Assembly: GCA_001179505.1 (NCBI GenBank)
Contig: CDMY01000989.1
Coordinates: 62,001 to 126,000 of the forward strand
Length of the DNA: 64,000 bases
Direction: 5' to 3'
Origin: Vitrella brassicaformis
Taxonomy: Eukaryota; Sar; Vitrellaceae
Shown here: piece after piece, positions 11,241-22,379 of the stretch
Layout of the letters: the number at the start of each line of letters is the position of its first letter
Numbering within the stretch: the first letter of the stretch is position 1
The notes under the pieces: generated by a model
Told to the model about the DNA's origin: nothing
Databases searched by the model: none
The model's input: the letters and a program-made list of their open reading frames with translations, nothing else
Translations under genes and position numbers: made by a program

Positions 11241-12895
11241 TCATGGTCCCATCCCCACCGGCACCACGGGCCTGATGGCTCTCGACACGTAAGGCAGGCT
11301 CCACAGCGGCTCAGGCAGGGCGTCATCCAGCACAAAGCCGCCCGCCTCCGTGCGCTGCAGCTCGGTCAGGTGCGCCTCAGTGCCGCATGACCTCGCTATG
11401 TCCTCACACAAGGTGCGGATGTAGGTGCCGCCGGAACACGTCACCTCAAACTCGAAATACGGCAGCTGACGGGCAAAAAAACGCCACACATGGATGGATG
11501 GATGGATGGATGAGAGGGTCGTGGCGATCGGTTACCTGCGACGTGTCTGTGAGTTGGAGGTGTTTAATGGTGACTTGGACGGGATCTCGGTAGACGGCCT
11601 CGCCACGCCGGGCCAACTCATACATCCGAGTGCCATTCACCTTCTTGGCTGCTCACCCAACACACCACACAGATCCATGTGTTGACCACTTGATTGCGTC
11701 GTGTGTGTCGTGCGTGTTGTGTGGATGTACCTACCGGAGAACATGGGCGGTGTCTGGAGTTGGGGACCTTCGAATCGTTTCATGGCCGCCCGGAGGTCAT
11801 CGGCAGTGACGCTCTCCCAATCAGACCGGCTCACCACCTCACCCTGCAGGCCACGCAGCCATAAGTGGGCAAGTGTGGGTGTGTTGGTGATGTGTCGGTG
11901 GGTACGTCTGAGTCGAGAGTGTCGGTGGCTATGCCCAGCAACCCAACAGCACGGTACGACTTGTCGCCTGCACACCACAACACATGACACACATGAATGC
12001 ATCCACCCACACATATACATATGTCTGGCTGACAGCTGGTGTGGCTGGATACCTTGTAGGAATGTTTGCATGTGTTTGGTGGCCTCGCCCACCCCCAGCA
12101 CCACCACCCCAGTGGCAAACGGATCCAACGTGCCCCCGTGACCAACCTTCACATCATAGCGATCGGGAGACCTGACACACACACACACACACACACAGCA
12201 CATGGCTCACACTCACGGCATAGACGGCCGTCCGCCCCTCACCTACCTACCGCGTCTTTCTTCGTTCAGCCCTGAGGTCGTTAGGGTGTATTCGGATGCG
12301 CGCCTCCCCCTCCCTGTCGGCCTCCTTCAGCCCCCGGCTGATCGACCCACGGACCTTGTTGACCACATCCATACACGTGAACCCCCGCGGCTTGTCCGCA
12401 GCCAGCACTCCACACACACGCCTGTACGATGACGAAGACGGCGCCGGTTGAGACCGCCGGCCTCTCTCCCTCCCCCTCTCCCTCTCCCTTGTGCGTCGGT
12501 AGGGCAGCCGTGAGTCACTGTCGTCATCACGGTAGTAGTGGTTGGCAGACGGAACGGATGTTTCGAGTGGGGGCAGTGCGATGGCTGACGGGGAAGACTG
12601 CATCATCGGTGAGATCGTTGACTGGCTGGAAGGGCGGTGGAAGGAAGAGCGCCGGATGAGAGGCTTTGTGGGGAAAAGCATGGCTGCGTGACAGACACAC
12701 ATACACAGGCATGCAGGGAGACAAAGCAGAGTCTGATTCATGCATGCACCGTGCCTATGCTGTCGTGTGTGTACCTCCTGTGAGTCCCTCGGCATCTCCT
12801 CTGTGCACAGATCTCCCCGTAGGCGAATTCCCCCGATGAGCAGATGAGTGCGAGGCGACAAACATCCATCGCAGTGCTCGCTGGCAGTTCACCAT
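11241..12895 (-). CDS. PUS4: tRNA pseudouridine-55 synthase, TruB/Pus4 family
   Basis: Makes the conserved pseudouridine of the tRNA T-loop. Exons (minus): 12775-12895, 12251-12683, 12053-12171, 11906-11967, 11735-11843, 11536-11648 and 11241-11465; all phases match, 393 residues. The catalytic block is RYDVKVGHGGTLDPFATGVV, with the nucleophilic Asp in GGTLDP. Flanking motifs are GVLAADKPRGFTCMDVVNKV (motif I), KSYRAVGLLGIATDTLDSD, TPPMFSGAKKVNGTRMYELAR and CSGGTYIRTLCEDI. A basic, Ser/Arg-rich N-terminal region of roughly 120 residues precedes the core. An upstream in-frame ATG at 13000 is possible, but it would overlap the divergent neighbour. The start codons of the two genes are only 73 bp apart, which implies a shared promoter. 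Confidence 0.93.
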
Positions 12896-12967
12896 TGTGC
12901 AGATGCGACCGAGGAATACACAGAGCACAAAACGCCGAAACGAACGATCCGACAAATGCGAGCTTAG

Positions 12968-13591
12968 ATGCGAAGATCTGTCGGGATCAGACCCGACCAA
13001 ACGGGCGTCTTGAGCGTGTCATCAAAGGTTGTGTGGGTCGACAAGGAGCGCATCGCCTCGCCAAGGGAGTACAGGACTCTCATCTCTGCCTCCCGGCAGC
13101 CAGCAGCCTGTCAGAGAAGAGCAGCACCTTTCTGGTGGGACGTCTACAGACGTGATTGGCCTGGGCAGTGTTACCGTCAGTTCGACGAAGCCCCTGATGG
13201 CGCCAAGCTCACGCTTCAATACCCGACTGGTGAGGAGGAAAAGTGGGGAGGACCGGAGGAGTCAGTCGAGGCAGGGGGGAAGGAATGAGTGCCGCTTCTT
13301 TCTTTCTTGTATGCCATCCCTTTGTCATCAGACATGATCCAGAAGACCCTCATCACACAGGAGAACCCAGGTGTGGACACATTGGTGTTCGGCGTTGGTG
13401 TTGGGACTTTTCTAGCGGGCATGTCAATCATGGCGTATACCGTGTGTGCGGGTGTCGCGGCGCTGACACGCAGACAACCGCATCACACTCAGGTGAATGA
13501 ATGAAGGAATGAATGGGCGGGGGTACACACACGAGGCCCACGCGTCACTGTCTGTGTCGGTGCTTTGCTGTCTGTGTAGGCCCCGCAGTGA
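12968..13591 (+). CDS. small single-pass membrane protein, unknown
   Basis: Three exons, 12968-13229, 13332-13492 and 13580-13591, join with matching phases to encode about 144 residues. The N-terminal part is basic with few acidic residues, compatible with an organelle presequence. An aromatic stretch (PFWWDVYRRDWPGQCYRQF) follows. One strong transmembrane segment (LVFGVGVGTFLAGMSIMAYT) lies near the C-terminus. The last exon encodes only APQ and the stop. The arrangement resembles small accessory subunits of mitochondrial membrane complexes, but that is a guess; I recognise no family. It is divergent from the TruB gene with 72 bp between the start codons. Confidence 0.6.
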
Positions 13592-14227
13592 TGCAGCAGC
13601 GTGCAGCCGGGCATGTACCCCATCCTTTATGTGTGTGTAAGTCTCTTTGTTTAGTTATTTGTCTGTCTGTCTGTCTGTTTACTTGGTTCTGATCTGGGTG
13701 ACAAGAGTGACAGCTGCAGATCTAGACATGGGTGCCGTGCGGACGTATGTTAACAGAATGCTGATGTCGAAGTCGACACGCACACACATAAGCAAGGCAG
13801 CCATACAATTTGTCCATCACAATTCGTTTTGGTAGCTGCCAGAGAGAGAGAGAGACAGAGAGAGATGTCGCTTGCAAAACTCATTAGCGACAAACAGCAC
13901 ATCAACCATCAAGACGACAACAAGATTCTGTCGGCACCCCCCTGACACACACATACATACAGGTGAAACCACTGCTGCTGTTGCTGATGTAGAATAGACG
14001 TCATATTATATATCTGTGCACGCACAGACGTAGAGAGACCTATTTCACTGTCATTATGCACACGCACACACACAAAGAAAGCGCCGCCCACCTCCCTGCC
14101 TGCCTACAGTCAGTCACGCCCTCGAGGGCACCCCTGCTACTCACACTTGCGCACGCTCTCTACAGCCCCCTCTCAGTCACTGTAAGAAGAGCCCCTTGGC
14201 CATCTTCTTCTCCAGACGCTGCTGTGC
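13592..14227. other. intergenic region without supported genes
   Basis: Convergent 3' flanks of the small membrane protein gene and the helical-repeat gene. It contains short AG/GA runs near 13842-13864 and an AT-rich patch near 13990-14010. Nothing coding is seen. Confidence 0.5.
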
Positions 14228-14635
14228 TCACCGGCTGGCCCGACTGACCCCAGACGACGCAGCCGCAGCGGGGAGTGAGGAGGACGCCTTGGACGCGACG
14301 GCTTTGACTAACCCCATCACCTGCATGCATTCAGTGCATTGATGCATCGGCCACAGACACACACATGCAGTGCAGACTTACGAGCTCGTGGTCGTCTTGG
14401 TCCGTCGTGTAGTGCGAGAGGCGGCCTCCATCGATCAGATCTTTCAGCTGGCGGAAACAGTCCAGCTGTTGCGGGTGGGTCAATCAGTCACGTAGACAGA
14501 CACAAGGAGGGAGGGAATGGGTGTCGATGGATGACGCACGCGCCCGTGTGTGCGCGCACCTGTGCTATGTGGTCGGCCATGAGGTTGCTGTGGGTCTTGC
14601 CATTGGCAACTTGTTCGTCGCCATACCTGCGAACA

Positions 14636-14673
<38 letters not shown>

Positions 14674-16468
14674 TGGGATACACATGCACGTCTCTACTTG
14701 TTGCCTTCATGCGCTGACTTGAACTTGACGATTTCCATGAGGATGTCGGCAGCCATGTGGCGGTAGCCGGCCTCGCCCATCGGCGGAGTGCGAGTCAGGA
14801 AACCCACCAGCGTCTGGCACACGGCGGCGGGGAGGGCCTCATACTTGACCAACTGCTCACACACACAAACACGCACGCATACACACACCATATCGTGGCA
14901 CGTAGGCAGGTGTGTGGGGTTCAGTCTTGCCTTGTCGGTGTGCTTTTGGGCTATGTGCCAGATGGTCTCGATGCATCGGTCGCGTCCCAGCTCCCCGTCC
15001 GTGTCGCACATCCGGCCCAGCAGCATGGGCACAGCACCAGAATCGAGGAGCACCGACAGATGCCCTCTGCCTGCAGCTCACTCACACACAGACATACACA
15101 TACATACATACAAACTCACGGCCACGTGTCGTGTGTGTGTTGTGGTGTGGGTGGGCGCCTGGATGGCTCCCCGCTGCATGCGTACGTGCGAGAGCTCGCG
15201 GGACGTTGAGGGCATGGGCCATGCTCAATAACCCCCAGCCGATACGCTCGGAGCCCATGGCCGACACCAGACCCTTCATGGCTTCGGCCCTCGGCAGATA
15301 CTCAAACAACGGACCAAACACTGCACACACGCATATATCCACACGTGTACACACAGCTGCCTGCCTGTTTTGTCTGTGGCCCTGGTCTTCTCCTCTCCCT
15401 GCTCACTGGCGGGGTCGCCCCAACGGGAGGGCGAGGAGTTGAGCATGACGCCCAGCACACACGCCGCTGACCCCTTAGCAACGAGACTGCTGTCAGAGGA
15501 CGCCAGCACCGACACCAACGGCTTGATGTGCGGCGTGGCGTGCTTCTTGAAGGCCTCCACGTGGTCCTCTTCGATCCACGCCCACCGGTCGATGAATCAA
15601 TCAACGAGAGAAGGCACCCACGGCACACCACAACAAACACCGATGACAGATGGGTGAATCGGTTCCTTTGCCATCTTGCTTGCTCACCGGCTGAGAGGCC
15701 AGCCTTTTCCGAGTAGTAGCCTACAGTTTTCGGTACGAGGAGGAAGACCCTGTCGGCTCTCTTCTTCTCCGCCACTCGCTCCATCTGCTTGTCGCTCAGA
15801 ATCATGTCCGTCGCCTCGCCGAATCCCCGATACCGCTCGTCCCACGGGGTCATCGACCTGCTGCACGTCAGGAAGTCGATGGCAGCGTCAGCCAGGTCGT
15901 CGGGCTCTAGCGTCTTGGCAGCGACCGCCGCACGCTCCAGGAGGTCACGATGGCCGCCGATGATGGCGTCACGGATGGTGTTGTTTTCCTCATCTTGCAT
16001 CGCCAGGGTGAGCATCGTGAAAAGGCTGATCTCGACGAAGAGGCGGTCCGCGCTCGGCACTGCAGCCACGGCCTCCTTGAGGCGGCCCACCTCGGCCAGC
16101 AGCTGCTGGGAGTCACCGCCGAAGTCCCAGCTGAGCGTCACCATCAACGCCACGACCATCGCTGACCGACAAGCCAGCAATCGCGGCTCGGGGTCCGCCG
16201 TCGTGTCGCACATGGCGTGCATGAGGCAGCTGCGCAGGCCCTGGCCGACGGGGTCTGCCTGCATGGCCTTCATGGTGTCTTGCACGACGTTGTTCTCGGA
16301 CCCGCCAGCCTCCTGCAGGTTGATCAACATCTGATACAGCTCGCGGAGACGCTGAAGCCGCTCGCTTGCCGTCCCGTGTGATGACTGAAAGCCCGAAGCT
16401 GCCGAAAGGAGGTCGGAGAGGGACACCCCGTGGGGTACGTCGGCGCGATGCTCATCAACCGCGAACAT
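14228..16468 (-). CDS. armadillo/HEAT-like helical-repeat protein, unknown
   Basis: Eight exons (minus): 15688-16468, 15407-15568, 15186-15320, 14931-15070, 14698-14852, 14560-14626, 14382-14465 and 14228-14320. All phases agree and the product is 538 residues. It is almost entirely alpha-helical, with repeated Leu/Ala-rich helix pairs such as HIKPLVSVLASSDSSLVAKG, VPMLLGRMCDTD, CIETIWHIAQ and MAADILMEIVK, typical of ARM/HEAT solenoids. No catalytic motif is visible. One intron (14853-14930) uses a GC donor. Cytosolic scaffold or transport-adaptor roles fit such folds, but no specific homologue is recognised. It is divergent from the GTPase gene, with 153 bp between start codons. Confidence 0.75.
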
Positions 16469-16576
16469 CGTGGCTGCTCAAAACGGGAAGGCCAGATCTG
16501 CGCTGGCAGGGATGCCGTGCTGCAGCCAGAATCAGCGTCACACGCCCGGGGTCCAAGGCTCGAACTCGGGGTCCAG

Positions 16577-16596
16577 GGTTCAGGGTTTAGGGTTTC
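16577..16596. promoter_or_regulatory. telomere-like (TTTAGGG) motif in a divergent promoter
   Basis: The 153-bp gap between two divergent start codons contains GGGTTCAGGGTTTAGGGTTT, about two to three TTTAGGG-type units; the other strand reads AAACCCTAAACCCTG. In plants such telo-boxes (AAACCCTAA) are bound regulatory sites. A regulatory role here is inference. Confidence 0.55.
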
Positions 16597-16621
16597 GGCG
16601 GCTGCCGAAACCTGGGCCGTC

Positions 16622-17970
16622 ATGGAGCGTGAGCGGGACCGCCAACAGCACATTCGGAAGTTTCGAGTCAGCCCCGGCCTTTCTGTGGAGCGCCCGGCTG
16701 CCTCTCGCGTTCAGGCCCGTGTGGCCGTGGTGGGGGAGAGCGGGGTGGGCAAGAGCGCCCTCCTGGAGGCCTACCTGTTCGGCGCACCCAGTGGGTCCAG
16801 CTCTGGCGGCCGGGAGGGACACGAGGGGACCGCCACGCTGCAGCCCAGATACGCTGCCAGGAGATTCCCCTGCGGCACAGTGGAGTTCTTCGGTGAGCCA
16901 ATCAGCCCACTCACGACACTCCCATGCATCACTGTGTGTGTCTGTCTGTCTGCCTGTCTGTCTGTCTGTCTGTCTGTGCACCTGTGTGTCATCAGATTTG
17001 CCTGGTCTGTCTGTTCCCTCTCTGCGTGACGGCTGCCTGCCTCTCCTGGAGCGGTGTGACGTCATCATTCTCGTCTATGACATCACACGGTACCCCACCT
17101 ACGAACGGCTGACCACCCACTGGTGCAACGTCATCCAGTCACTCAGCCACCGCCCCTCCCGCACTCCGCCATTCGTAGTGGTGTTCGCCAACCAAATCGA
17201 CCGGTGCATGGCGCCACCAGGCCGCAGCGAGGCCACCCACCCCCTCCCCCTCCCCCACTCTGCTGTGGTCATGTCGGTTGCCAGCACAACAGAGGACTGC
17301 AGGTCGACAAGCGGCGAAGGGCCGGTGAGCAGCAACACGTCCCCCTCGCCCTTCTCGGCTGCACGGCCGGTGAGGGTGCGTGAAGCCGACCACCCACACA
17401 GTCTGGTGGAGGCGTCCAGGGACGGGCTGAGGTATCTGTATGAGCGGCTGAGCAGCTACGAGATGCCCACACTGGCAGCAGCCAAGGCGACACTTGCCGG
17501 CCAGGGTGAGGGTGCCAGTGAGGGCAGGGGTGGGGCGGTGGATGGTGCGTCGGGCAGTGGGCGGCAGGTGTCGACCTCACAGGCACTCAAGTGGACCAGA
17601 CAGAAGGTGAGAAGGAGAACAGCTCTCAGACAGACAGACAGACAGACAGCAAGCTATGTGTGTTCTGCAGGGTTACCCCTATTTTGAGACGAGTGCCTTC
17701 AATGTGGCGTCCGTCCGTCTGGCCGTCAACGACTCCCTCCTGACCTACTTCAGACAGCAAGAACAAGCCCAAACTTACCGCCATGGTCCCTCGTTTGCCG
17801 AGTGGCTGTCGGTGCTGGACAGCCCCGAAGACCGGCAGTGCATCGGGGGTGCGGTGCCACAGATGTTTGCAGGCGACGAGCAGCCGATGGACGAGCTCAA
17901 GGGAGGAGGGCTCTTCGGGGCGGGGAGGGCGTGTTGCGACGTCACGCAGATGCCATGTGTGACGCAGTGA
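16622..17970 (+). CDS. divergent Ras/Rab-like GTPase with a long insert
   Basis: Three exons, 16622-16892, 16996-17606 and 17671-17970, encode 393 residues. The P-loop is VAVVGESGVGKSALLEAY (G1). A switch-II-like DLPG stands where Ras proteins have DTAG (G3). CDVIILVYDITRYPTYERL matches the beta-4/alpha-3 region of Rabs, FANQID stands for NKxD (G4), and YFETSAFN carries the ETSA of G5. About 120 residues of low-complexity Ser/Gly/Pro sequence are inserted between G4 and G5. A C-terminal extension ends CCDVTQMPCVTQ, with a CC pair but no standard prenyl motif at the very end. A Rab-like role in membrane traffic is inference; Gln-to-Lys change in G4 and loss of DTAG make nucleotide handling uncertain. 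Confidence 0.8.
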
Positions 17971-19082
17971 GCGACGTTGAGAGAGAGGGGTACGTACGGT
18001 TATTGGTGTGAGCGGATGGGTGTTGGTGATATTAGTTTTCCGCCACGCCATGCCATGAGTGTCGATCGACCATGTCAGTCAGTCAGCTGTGTTGTGTATT
18101 TGTCTGTCTCACTTTTTTCGTCTTGCTCGGTTGTGGGTGGTGGGTGGCAGTGTGCAGATGGATGGATGGATGGAGGGATGGATAACGGACGTGTGTGTAG
18201 ATGGCTGTGGGTATAGCGGTGGACAGAGAGGCGGGATGGAGGCTGACGTGGTGTGGTGTGGTGTGATGTGCAGGTCGGTTGCTGTCCGGCTGGCCGACGG
18301 CTGGCCTGGCTGTGCGTGTATATCTTTGCATTAGCTCGTCTCGGTCACTGAGATGACTGACTCGTCGAATGGTGAGTATGTGTAATTCATGTTCATGCCT
18401 TCGCGACGAAAGACTGAGTGCGGATGGCTGGTGCTCTCTCAATGCTTCTTTTGCAAAGCTTCACATCAAGTACCACTGTCCGTTCAATCAGTCAGTCCGA
18501 TGCCCACACCAATCCACACACACACACACACACGTGCGTCAGATAGAGAGAGAGAGATGTGTGTGGCTGCTGGATGGCCGTGGTATGCCATCCGTCAGAC
18601 ATAGCCGGCCACACACATGACCCCCTCCTCGGATGGGTGTCTGTCTGTCTATCACACACTTACACACACGACAGCGAATTAGCTGGAGGGATGGAGACAT
18701 GCACACACGCGATTGCGGCCTTTCGGGCCACACACGTGAGTCAGTGAGTGAGCCGGCCCATCCCTTGACCAAAAATGAGACCACAGCGGATGAGTATACC
18801 CAGCCCCACCACACATACACACACGCCAAGAGTAGAATGGCTGCAATGGCCGTGGTAGGCCATCCTCACGCACGCACAATGGCGAGTTGGAAAAGGGGCA
18901 GAGGTAGGCAGACGTGCGCGCGGGAGACGTGAAGACACGGAGCACGGGAACATGCGATTAATGTGTCCATTGCATGGATGTGGCAGTGAGTGAGTGAGTG
19001 AATGGTCGGCCCATCGGCCGCCCGCAAGCCATACATGCTATCCTCCGTCTGCATCTATCTCCCTCCCTCCCCCTCTCCTCAC
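17971..19082. other. intergenic region with duplicated 3' flank
   Basis: No exon is supported. The part nearest the next gene (about 18800-19080) resembles 25410-25680; both contain AAGAGTAGAATGG, then GGTAGGCCAT and CACGCACGC in the same order. This is the duplicated 3' flank of the paralogous genes at 19083 and 25680. Microsatellites (GGAT, CA, GTCT) fill the rest. Confidence 0.6.
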
Positions 19083-21980
19083 TCACTTGGCCTTGTTGCT
19101 TTTTTTCTTGCCCCCCTTGCCCCCCTTGTCTCCCTCGCCCCCCTGCTTCAGCACTAGCTCCATGCGCAGCATGTTGATGAAGCTGTCTTTCCACCCGTCC
19201 CCGTCCACATCACACACAGACGATACCACACTGTACACCGACCCCACCTTCCTCTCTGCCTCCCGCAGCAAAGCCGTCAGGCCCTTCGAGTGGCTCGGTT
19301 CGAAGTCGCCGTCTTCGTCCCAGCCCCACTCGCCCTCATAGTCAGAATTGGCGGCCCGGCGTCGCGCCTTGGCTGTCATGAGCGACTCTGTTGTGAGCTT
19401 CAGGTCGATGCTGGCTGTGGCTGGCTTGATGGACATGAGCAGAGACAGCACAGACCGAACACACCCCTTGCTGATCTCATACGCATTCGACACGCGCAAC
19501 GACTTGACGGCAGGGTAGGCTAGCTTAGGCACCGGCGTGTGAGATGAGTCGGGCAGCGCACTTGACATCAGCCACAGGCTGATGTGCAGCTCATCTAACT
19601 CACGGGCATGCAGATACGACACACACTGCGACACGGTGCGGAGGCTCAGTGCCCCGAGCCACACCTCACGCACCTCCGCCAGGCTGCCCAGCAGCTGCTC
19701 CAGCCTGGCAGCCTCAGCACCGGTCGGCAGGGCGTTGTTGCGGGCACCGTCGGTTCCAGACCCGCCGCTCGATGCGTTGATGTAGAGGTGCTGGATGTTG
19801 GGAAGGTGAGTGTTGCTGCCGCTCTGGTCCTTGGCCACCAGCCACTCGGGGATGCTGGTGATGAGCTGACGGACAGGGGTGCTGCCGTCGTTGTGGTGTT
19901 GGGGATGGATGGAGAGCTTGGTGGCCGCTGGAAATGTCAGCAGCTGCCCCCACGTGTCGTGCAAAGGGGCGCCGCCGTACACAAACTTGACCTGGAGAGA
20001 ACACGGGACACAGGGCAGACACGTGGGCAGACGTGAGCCGTGTTCCCAGCCGTGTGCTGCGTGTCTCTCTCTCCCCCTCCCCCTCTCCCTCCCTCCCTCC
20101 CTCCCTGCCTGCCTCTTCCCTCCATCCCTCCCTGCCTCCAATTGCCTGCCTGCCTCCCTCCCTCTCTCCCTCCCTCACCGCGTCGCATTCGGTCGTCAGG
20201 TCGGTGATGAGTTGGGCTACAGGTCCGTGCGGGGCCGGAGGTGTATCGGGTCCCTCCTTGCCGCAGTCGATGACGATGTCGTCATACTGCGGCGGGCTGT
20301 CCGTGTCGTAGATGCTACGCTCGAAATGGTCGTCGTAACTGCACAAGACACACACAGACACAAACAGAGTGTGTCCGTGTCTGTCTGCGATTCGTTTGTT
20401 GCTGCATGTCTCAGTCACCGTGGCATCCACACGATTTGGCATTTGGTCTCCTCGGCCCAGGTGAGGAGGTCCTGCAGGGCGAAGTGGTTGGGGCCGCTGC
20501 GGTCGGTCAGCTGGCGGCTGAAGTCGGGGCCAAAGGCGAACCGATGGTGAATGGTGATGGTCTTGTCCACGTCTGCACACCACAGATGACACATGCAGCA
20601 AAGAGCGCCTCCCTGTGTGCTACTAAGCTGCCCAACCCCCCTCCCACCTTTCATGTGTTCGGTGCGCCAGTTGGTGTCGAGTGCCGCACTGAGGCGGCCC
20701 AGCGGGTCGTAGATGTACTCAACGCGGCTGACACACACGACAGCAGAAAAAGGGAAACATGACTTGACGCCCTCCCATCTATCTTCTCGCCCAGCTCACT
20801 TAGGTTCTCTGTAGTCTGTCTCGGGCGGAACGAGATGGAGGCCGCTGATGCTCGTGAGCTTGGGGCAACCACTCAACGAACTGACATCCACACACACAGA
20901 CACACACACACATCAAGAGGGAAGAAAACATTTGTGTGTGTGATGAGATTGTCTTGTCGTCCACTTGTGTCTACCTGGTGAATGCCTGCCACTCGTCCCC
21001 CTCGGTGACATCGATGACATCGGCCTTGATGGACGTGATCTCGGCCGATGAGGTCGACACGATGTGGGTGACGGCCGGCAGGTGTGAGATGCGCTTGCTG
21101 CAGCTGAGTGACTCGTCACACACCTTGCCCACACTCAGCACCTCCAAACTCGGAAACACCCACTTGCGATCCCTGACACGACACACAACACACAACAGAC
21201 AACACACAACGCCACACACAACACACGTTTGCGTCTCTGCCGCCACCGCTCCCCGCCCCTTTTGTCCTTACTTGACTAGGTCTAGGTGGCGTGTGTCGGT
21301 GATGTGTAGCTGCCGGGGCTTCTCAAACACCACTGGCTCCTTACCCTCTCCCTCCCCCGGCCCCTCCCTATTGCCGTGTCTGTTGGGGCCATAGCATACA
21401 CGCCTCGGGTCGTCGACACCAATGTGGATGAGCGTGGCCTTGGACGCCTCGATGCACTCCACTGCAGACGGCAGCACATCATTGTGGCAGTCGGTCTCGA
21501 TGAACGCCGTCTTGATCTTACTCTGACCCACACAGACACACGCGAGATACACATCCATCTGCCCACCATGCCCACCCCACCCCCTCACCGACCCACCAGT
21601 CGTGTTTTGAGTGTGTCGGTGGGTTTGATCTTCTTCCAGTAGTCGTACTCCTTTTTTGAGATGGTGAGGTCACGGTAGAGGACGCCGTAGGTGGCGTCGG
21701 TGGTCTTCTTGTGCAGCTGCTGGCACACGAGCGAGAGCGGCTTGCGCTCGATGGTGGTGAGGAAGTCGCCGACTTCATAGACGGTCTCGGCCTCGAGGTG
21801 AGCCAAACCAACGCCAGCAACCTTATCCTGGCACAAGAACGAGAACTCATCTCCACGGAGGGCAGATGGACGGCTGTTGTTTGGTGGATCATGTTCGCTC
21901 ACCGATTTGTTTGCCATGTCGACATCCTCCTCTCCCACCCGCGGCTGCTTGGCCTTTGCGTTGGCCTCAACACGCGACAT
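19083..21980 (-). CDS. F-box-like/leucine-rich-repeat-like protein, copy 1 (intact)
   Basis: Nine exons (minus): 21903-21980, 21597-21827, 21272-21522, 20975-21172, 20800-20880, 20648-20727, 20419-20572, 20179-20338 and 19083-19991. All phases match; 713 residues. Exon 2 carries a motif like an F-box (VYEVGDFLTT, then LSLVCQQLHKKT and LYRDLTI). The rest has many short beta/alpha units with Leu at regular spacing (FPSLEVLSVGKV, CPKLTSISGLHLV, YPAVKSLRVSN), as in LRR proteins. It ends in a Lys/Gly-rich tail (GGKGGKKKSNKAK). If the F-box is real it would be a substrate adaptor for a ubiquitin ligase; that is inference. It has a frameshifted paralogue at 25680-28396 with the same intron positions. 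Confidence 0.78.
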
Positions 21981-22379
21981 CTGATCTGCATATGCACACA
22001 CAGAGAGGCCATCGATGGGACCGGACCGTGCCACCAAATGGATGGATGGATGGATGGATGGACCGGATGGATGTGATGAGGTATCGCTCTCACCGTACCT
22101 ACCTTACAAATGCACAGACACACGAGATTTTGAGGATCGTGACCCCCGTGAAACGGGATACGAGTTCAAGACTAAATTGGCCGAAATCAGCCCCCATTTC
22201 CAGTGATACTATTCTTTGTTCAAAGTCTTTAGAAAAACAGTTCTCCTTCGGTCAACAAGGAGCCGTTCCTTCACGCGGTCACTCTCTTGTCCGCTGCAGT
22301 GCAGTGTGCATTCTCGAGGGCCTCTGCAGCACAAAACGTTGCTTATTGGAGGGACAGCAGTTCACTCGTCGCTGACAGG
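21981..22379. promoter_or_regulatory. divergent promoter region with GGAT repeat
   Basis: This is the gap between the start codons of copy 1 and the ankyrin gene. It contains (GGAT)n at 22039-22064 and must hold both promoters. No core motif is recognised. Confidence 0.4.

Noticed and set aside
16577-16596. Interstitial telomere or chromosome end
   Set aside because: Only two to three degenerate units in a 153-bp promoter between well-supported genes; no long array.
18481-18560. CA/GA microsatellite open frames
   Set aside because: Simple repeats here create many chance open frames with no codon bias or splice support.
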